DNA of 45,562 nucleotides from Winogradskyella_A sp963966315 (GTDB lineage Bacteria > Bacteroidota > Bacteroidia > Flavobacteriales > Flavobacteriaceae): NCBI GenBank assembly GCA_963966315.1, contig CAWZYX010000009.1, positions 1 to 45,562 on the forward strand. Reading direction: 5' to 3'. Shown piece by piece: positions 40,391 to 45,562 of this stretch (position 1 is its first letter; the number at the start of each line of letters is the position of its first letter). A model generated the notes under the pieces. The model was given only the letters and a program-made list of their open reading frames with translations. It did not search any database and was not told the origin of the DNA. Both the position numbers and the translations under genes were made by a program.

Positions 40391-43300
40391 TTATTGGTTT
40401 TCAAGTTTGTAATGGTAATCGTTTTCGCTTTGTTTTTGGAAACCTCCGGGAATCCCAGGGGAGTCAATCACTTCGGTATAGGTTCTTTTGAGCCTGCCCT
40501 GAGCATCGTATTCAAATTTGGTCGCTAGATTATTAGGGCCTAAAATGGCCTCTAGCTCGTCCCACTCGTTGTAGACATATGAGTTCATACTCGCCTCCAA
40601 GGCGTGCATCCTAAAATCATCGATATAAGAATTAGAGGTATTGCTTAAGCCGTGGATAATAATATCAACATCACTATATCCACTATTGTAGGCATAGAAA
40701 TAATGATTCATTAGCACCCAATCGCCTGCAAAAACAAGCTCTCCATTAAACTGCTTAGAGGTGTTGCTAATACCGTACTCCTTTATGCGAAGGTTCTGAT
40801 AGGAGTCCTTATGGGCCCAGAGCGATACCTTATAATTCCCGCTTTTAAAATTCTCTTTTGGAAGAGTTGCATAGAAATAATAATACGTACCGGAGGGTAT
40901 CGTTATACCATAGCGCCCTGTATGGACTTTGGAGGTATTGCGCATCCAGGATGCCATATATACCTGCGGATCATCGGCATACTCGCCCCCAGAGTAGATC
41001 ATTCCACCACTGCCGGTGTTGGCGGTAGCAATCACCTTGGACTCTTCATCACTGTACTTGGTTGAGGCCTTATTACCATTAATATCCGTAATTTCTACAG
41101 GAGAGGAATAGTGATTGTACTTGCTTATGGTACCTACATTCTTCCATTTAGGATTGGACTGCAGGGTTTCACTACCGGCTGAGGCCACGGCCCAATTAAA
41201 GCCATCGTCATCTCCATTAAAATCTTTAAGGAAGCCCTTATCATCAAGCTCGCCATCCCAGACAAAGGTCTGGTGCTTGCGCCATATTTTGTGCGATGGG
41301 TTAGAAACCGTGTACGGAACCCCGTCTGAATCCACATAGTACCAGTTATTGTTCCAGGTGCTAATACCCACGTTCAGCGGCTTCCAAACGCCATCAACTT
41401 TTTTGTAGGAAGCACTAATGGCCTCTTGAGTAAGCATGTTTCGGTTATAGGGATCATCTACTTTTGAGCCCATTTCCAAATATTTTTCATAGGCAGGAAC
41501 GCGGGTAGACATAACCTCCTTACCTCTGGAGTCTGTGCTAATGCTCTGCCTGAAACTTCCTAACCATGGATCAATATCGTCATACTCAACCGCAGCCGTA
41601 TAGCCGCCAGCCGAGGACCTTACTCTTTTAAGCATGTTGTTGTACTCGGTTTTTGAGGAAACACTCAATAGTCGATCTACTTCGTATACGGTACTTCCCG
41701 ACTCATTAGAGCGGTAGATGCTCTTCAAGGAATTAAAGGATTCCCTTACTACGCCTCTGTTCTCCTCTTTATAATAAGGATCATCGGCTAGCTTGCGACC
41801 ATTGATGTAGTCGTTTTCGGAGCGCATCATCAATTGACCGTGGGAATTATAATTTTCGATGGAACGCAGCTGACCAATAATGGCTGTATTCACATGGATG
41901 TCTATTTTCTTAGCGGTGACATCCCTGGAATTATTACCGTTAAGCCCACCGTAATCTTCGGTGACATTGGCCCAAAAAATATGATCCTCCAGATCCTGAT
42001 CATCAGGGTCTATGGCTTCCATATAAATATTTGGGTTAAAAATATTGATGATCGGCTTCAGCACGTGGTGTCTGTATGTTGTTTTAGACTCATATGCACC
42101 GTAAGTTCCTGTTTCATGCATGGTGACATATTCGTACATTACACCCGGTGGGGGTACCTCGGACTGGTAGGGAACAAATTTTAACCCATCAACAGGCGCA
42201 TAGGAGGTGATCCCGGAACTTTCTCCCGTGAAGGGATTGGTATAGTCGTAATTAGCTTTATAGATTTTATTGCCGTCTACAGTGCGCAGCTCTTTTACAC
42301 GAAGACCGCCGCCTGTTTTGTCAATAGGAACTCTACTGGCAACAAGCTTAAACTTTTTAAGAGTGTTATCTGATTGCGGTTGCCCCCCCCAAGCGTTACA
42401 ACCTGCCGAACCAGGTCCCTGATATGGGGTTGTCCATTCATCTAATTCGTAATATCTCGCATATGCAGAATAAGGCGTTTGATTACAATTAGAAGACTCT
42501 CTTGGCCCGGAGTTAGCTCCCGTATTTGGAATTCTAATTTTTATGAGATCATCTTCAACATGGTCTATTACGAATTCACCCGATACAAAGGCATAACGTC
42601 TTTGTCCATTGTATCCGCTACCATCAGGATCTCTATCGTTAACAACATCAACAAAAACTGGATCGCCAGGCATAAAATAGTCTTCAAAATTAATGTCGTT
42701 AGCAGACAAATCGTTGGGGTTAGGCCTAAATAAAAGATATTTGTTATTGTTTTCTGTAGTGAAACGAAACTGTAGCTGACTGCTCTGCCAATAGCGTCTT
42801 GAAAACGCTTCAGTCCAGTAGTCGTCTTCTTCGTACTCCACTTCAATTCTGGCACCCGTCGGGGTATTTATAGAGGCCAGACTCCAGGCATCGATGTCCG
42901 TTCCATAATTGCCTTGCATAAAGCCCCAGGAATCAACATTCTGCTTTTTGGCTTCAATATGATCCTGTATATCTTCCTGATTAACTAGATAGCCATTACC
43001 GGCAAAATGTATTCGCTGAGGAACAGGTGTCGCTAAATTCTGTTTATACTCCTTATAGTAATTAAAGCTGGTGGGGGGCACCAGGGTATCGCCGCCTTTA
43101 CCCAAGACCTGTACGGCTCTTAAGGTGAGTTTCCCTTTGTCACTGTTTTCTGTATTAGATGGTGCATCCGATGAAGAATCCGAATTTTTGGCGAGCTCAT
43201 AATCATGTGTAAGATCGATGACGCGCAAGGCATGGTCTTGTATAAAATTTGCAGGTAAATCGTTCCAAGCCAGAATCTGGTCTTCGTTATGAAGACTGTA

Positions 43301-45562
43301 GCTGTAATTGGCTGTATAGGCATTTTTAAAATCTGTTGACTGCCATCCTGGCTGATGATTATCGTTTACAGTGTAGTTATATGGGAAGCCGCTATAATCA
43401 CCACCAATATTACCGCCGTAGGACTGTGCTTTAGAAAGGGTTTTTCCAATGTCGCCATCCACTAAGATGATCTTGTCTAGTTTTAAGACATATTCGCGTT
43501 TGTAGGTCACCAGACCTTCTTTTACAAATACTTCATCATTTGTCCTATTTAAATGATCTTCATGACCTGCACTTGATCCTAAGTGATCACCATATCCTCC
43601 ATAATTGGAAAACTTAAATTGAAGATCCTTGCCTAAAGCATCGTATCTAATGTCTTTTACGAACAAGGCGGTACGGTTGCGCGTGTTGATCTTATCCAGA
43701 TAATAAAGCTGTTTTCTGCCAAACGAATAATAGCCCTTATCGTCCTCAAGTACCTCCCCCTTAACATTGGTATTATAGTTATACGTATAGTCTTTATAGG
43801 GGGTGCGCCAAACATAACCATCGGACCACTTACCGTATTCCAGCTCTACCCAGTAGCCATAGTCCGACTTATCGAACGCTCCGTTATTATTAATATCTAC
43901 ATAGTCGGCGCCCGTAATCGCCGTTAACAACCAGTGAGTGGCATAACGGGAATACTGGCGTTGTTCATTGACATTGCGAATATCAAAATCATCATCCTCT
44001 TGTTTATCTAACTGGCCACGCACTACTTTTTCATAATGATACACCGGCAAGGCAAAATGATAGGTCTTCCCATCGGGTGCTGTAATCTTATAGGCCCCAA
44101 TACCATCAGGATCAAACAGGCTTGTATTATCGCGGGTGGCATCATCAACGGTGGCCGGAGTGAGCAAGCCTCGGGCCCCGGCAACACCGGATTTTATTTC
44201 ACGATTGGTAAAAACCTCAATATAATTGGGAGATTTAGCCCGGCCATAGCCTGATGCTGAAGTGCCATTATGATAAGGTTGACTACCCTGATGCCTTATG
44301 AGATCGCTCAGGTCATTAGCGGAATTCGCAGCATTTATCTCCATCTCAGCGATATTAGAAAGTTCGCTGGAGGTGAACTGGCCATCAAAATAAAAGTACA
44401 TGTTATTTCGGTTGTCCGCGGTTGGATTGCTGTTCAGGGTTCCTAATTCGCGTTTAACGATATCATGTGATGAGGTTCCATGATGCCAGAAGGCATGAAT
44501 GGGATCACCGCCTTCGTTGGTGGTCCTCTGGCCTTTGCCAAAAATGGTGGCACTCTGAAAGACTCGCGGACTAATATTGCCAATCAAACCCTGAGCAGCC
44601 ACATTGTAGGTGTCGTAGGCCATAAAGGTAAAGTTGATATTTTCGATGTCCTTGGAGTAATCGCCAATAAACTCCTCTTCAGATTGGGGTAACCTGGTTG
44701 AATAAGCATCCATACTGCTGGTTCGTTTGACATGATCCCAGAAATACTCATTATAAGTGATGTTAGGGTCCTGAATTTGAGGATTTTCGCTAGCGTATCC
44801 ATTAAAATCACTGCTGTAGAGTGCGCCCCATTCCCGATTATTAAATCCTTTTCTAATATCGATTTTCACCTTTCTTTTGCTAAACCCAATGGTGAGTGGA
44901 ATACCGGTGAAATGAAGAGGCAGGGCTATTGCTGTGGATTGCACGTCTATACTGGCATCGCCTTGCGTAAAACTATCACTGCCCATGCCCGCACCGGCGG
45001 AAGAACTTGCTCCATCTTGGTTACTCAGATTATATCCTGCACCAATAGAAAACCCTCCACCCTCAGTTAAAGAAGCACCAATTCCCAAAGAGGAATTCTC
45101 AAAATCCTGTGAGCCGCTTGGACCAGTATATGCTCCTGCACCAACGCCTAGAGTCAGCTGTTGTGCAGATAAAGAATAGGATACAGAAGCTCCTCCGCCC
45201 ATTCCCCCAAATGAGTAACTGGCTCCAACTCCAACCGAGGCATTGCCGTTGGTGTCGGCATAAGCAGAGGCACCCACATTGAATTTATCATTCAACATTT
45301 CGCCAAAAAATGCACCAGTTCCTACGGATGCTCTTACAGACCCCGATAGCCCCTGGCCTCCACCCCAACTCATCCCAACTCCTGCAGAAACCATTGACAA
45401 CGAGACATCCAGAGTAATGCCATACGAAGTAGTTGTTTTCTGGTAGTTGTTAAAGTTAATACCAATGCCCCCCTTCCAATCGTCTGGTGTGCCGTTGGTA
45501 GCGCGGTTGATGGCTCCAGGGTTTAGATACCAGCCTAGGCCTACCCAGGAGGCGTCCATATC
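40391..45562 (-). CDS. SpvB/TcB-like giant protein upstream of RHS, 5' end outside window
   Basis: At least 1722 residues; the frame is open at the right edge (codons before the ATG at 45557-45559 are also open, beginning DMDASWVGLGW), so the true start is beyond it. DASWVGLGWYLNPGAINR is the SpvB / insecticidal toxin TcB-type N-terminal motif. Then a Gly/Ser/Ala-rich region (about 50-200) with low complexity, a long beta-rich core (YVDINNNGAFDKSDYGYWVEL..., YNMLKRVRSSAGGYTAAVEYDD), a jelly-roll-like domain near 1515-1655 (GRYGITIPSGTYYYFYATLPKE...SYIDDFRMHA) and a YD repeat at the end (ILGPNNLATKFEYDAQGRLKRTY). In toxin complexes TcB and TcC form a shell that encloses the toxin; the pair here may do the same. 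Stop is 3 bases before the RHS start. Confidence 0.75.
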   Translation of the reverse strand, partial: DMDASWVGLGWYLNPGAINRATNGTPDDWKGGIGINFNNYQKTTTSYGITLDVSLSMVSAGVGMSWGGGQGLSGSVRASVGTGAFFGEMLNDKFNVGASAYADTNGNASVGVGASYSFGGMGGGASVSYSLSAQQLTLGVGAGAYTGPSGSQDFENSSLGIGASLTEGGGFSIGAGYNLSNQDGASSSAGAGMGSDSFTQGDASIDVQSTAIALPLHFTGIPLTIGFSKRKVKIDIRKGFNNREWGALYSSDFNGYASENPQIQDPNITYNEYFWDHVKRTSSMDAYSTRLPQSEEEFIGDYSKDIENINFTFMAYDTYNVAAQGLIGNISPRVFQSATIFGKGQRTTNEGGDPIHAFWHHGTSSHDIVKRELGTLNSNPTADNRNNMYFYFDGQFTSSELSNIAEMEINAANSANDLSDLIRHQGSQPYHNGTSASGYGRAKSPNYIEVFTNREIKSGVAGARGLLTPATVDDATRDNTSLFDPDGIGAYKITAPDGKTYHFALPVYHYEKVVRGQLDKQEDDDFDIRNVNEQRQYSRYATHWLLTAITGADYVDINNNGAFDKSDYGYWVELEYGKWSDGYVWRTPYKDYTYNYNTNVKGEVLEDDKGYYSFGRKQLYYLDKINTRNRTALFVKDIRYDALGKDLQFKFSNYGGYGDHLGSSAGHEDHLNRTNDEVFVKEGLVTYKREYVLKLDKIILVDGDIGKTLSKAQSYGGNIGGDYSGFPYNYTVNDNHQPGWQSTDFKNAYTANYSYSLHNEDQILAWNDLPANFIQDHALRVIDLTHDYELAKNSDSSSDAPSNTENSDKGKLTLRAVQVLGKGGDTLVPPTSFNYYKEYKQNLATPVPQRIHFAGNGYLVNQEDIQDHIEAKKQNVDSWGFMQGNYGTDIDAWSLASINTPTGARIEVEYEEDDYWTEAFSRRYWQSSQLQFRFTTENNNKYLLFRPNPNDLSANDINFEDYFMPGDPVFVDVVNDRDPDGSGYNGQRRYAFVSGEFVIDHVEDDLIKIRIPNTGANSGPRESSNCNQTPYSAYARYYELDEWTTPYQGPGSAGCNAWGGQPQSDNTLKKFKLVASRVPIDKTGGGLRVKELRTVDGNKIYKANYDYTNPFTGESSGITSYAPVDGLKFVPYQSEVPPPGVMYEYVTMHETGTYGAYESKTTYRHHVLKPIINIFNPNIYMEAIDPDDQDLEDHIFWANVTEDYGGLNGNNSRDVTAKKIDIHVNTAIIGQLRSIENYNSHGQLMMRSENDYINGRKLADDPYYKEENRGVVRESFNSLKSIYRSNESGSTVYEVDRLLSVSSKTEYNNMLKRVRSSAGGYTAAVEYDDIDPWLGSFRQSISTDSRGKEVMSTRVPAYEKYLEMGSKVDDPYNRNMLTQEAISASYKKVDGVWKPLNVGISTWNNNWYYVDSDGVPYTVSNPSHKIWRKHQTFVWDGELDDKGFLKDFNGDDDGFNWAVASAGSETLQSNPKWKNVGTISKYNHYSSPVEITDINGNKASTKYSDEESKVIATANTGSGGMIYSGGEYADDPQVYMASWMRNTSKVHTGRYGITIPSGTYYYFYATLPKENFKSGNYKVSLWAHKDSYQNLRIKEYGISNTSKQFNGELVFAGDWVLMNHYFYAYNSGYSDVDIIIHGLSNTSNSYIDDFRMHALEASMNSYVYNEWDELEAILGPNNLATKFEYDAQGRLKRTYTEVIDSPGIPGGFQKQSENDYHYKLENQ

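Overview
The window looks like a chromosomal segment of a marine or soil Flavobacteriaceae-type Bacteroidota. The reasons are the fused hisIE and hisB genes, the fused lpxC-fabZ gene, a PorX-type response regulator with a PglZ output domain, promoters with the Bacteroidota TTTG / TAnnTTTG layout, and two giant RHS proteins. All assignments come from reading protein motifs and gene order; no database was searched.

The left part (about 1-20.8 kb) is conserved core genome, almost all on the minus strand. In transcription order there is a lipid A cluster: an HD-domain hydrolase, lpxD, lpxC-fabZ, lpxA, efp, a second LpxD-like acyltransferase and sucD. It is followed by fabG, a membrane-anchored von Willebrand A protein and an SPFH/prohibitin-like protein, and then the complete histidine operon hisG-D-C-B-H-A-F-IE with a truA-like gene at the window edge. 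The his operon is preceded by what reads as a full transcription attenuator: a 17-codon leader peptide with three consecutive His codons, an antiterminator pairing and a terminator. Divergently, on the plus strand, lie porX and tsaE.

The middle part (20.8-27.9 kb) is accessory. It holds a short secreted peptide with its own promoter and an upstream palindrome, and a family of small membrane proteins. One copy is on the plus strand, one is intact on the minus strand, and one on the minus strand is split by a frameshift; each minus-strand copy is followed by a small overlapping ORF. Next comes a tightly overlapped seven-gene minus-strand operon resembling part of a type II secretion/type IV pilus system: two envelope proteins, a GspC-like inner-membrane protein, a GspK-like protein, two minor pseudopilins and a GspF platform protein. 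No ATPase, secretin or major pseudopilin is in the window.

The right part (28-45.6 kb) is an RHS polymorphic-toxin island. Two adjacent giant genes (a SpvB/TcB-like protein of more than 1722 aa, then a 2073 aa RHS protein ending in a Hint domain) are followed by a probable immunity protein. After these comes a graveyard of displaced RHS tips: one with an HELGH metallopeptidase of M91/NleD type plus a lipoprotein partner, and one broken tip plus a small membrane partner. The island also has HTH regulator fragments, a RAYT (REP-associated tyrosine transposase) with five REP-like hairpins in both orientations, and a tandemly duplicated lipoprotein of which one copy carries a single in-frame stop. 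The pattern fits repeated exchange of RHS C-termini by recombination.
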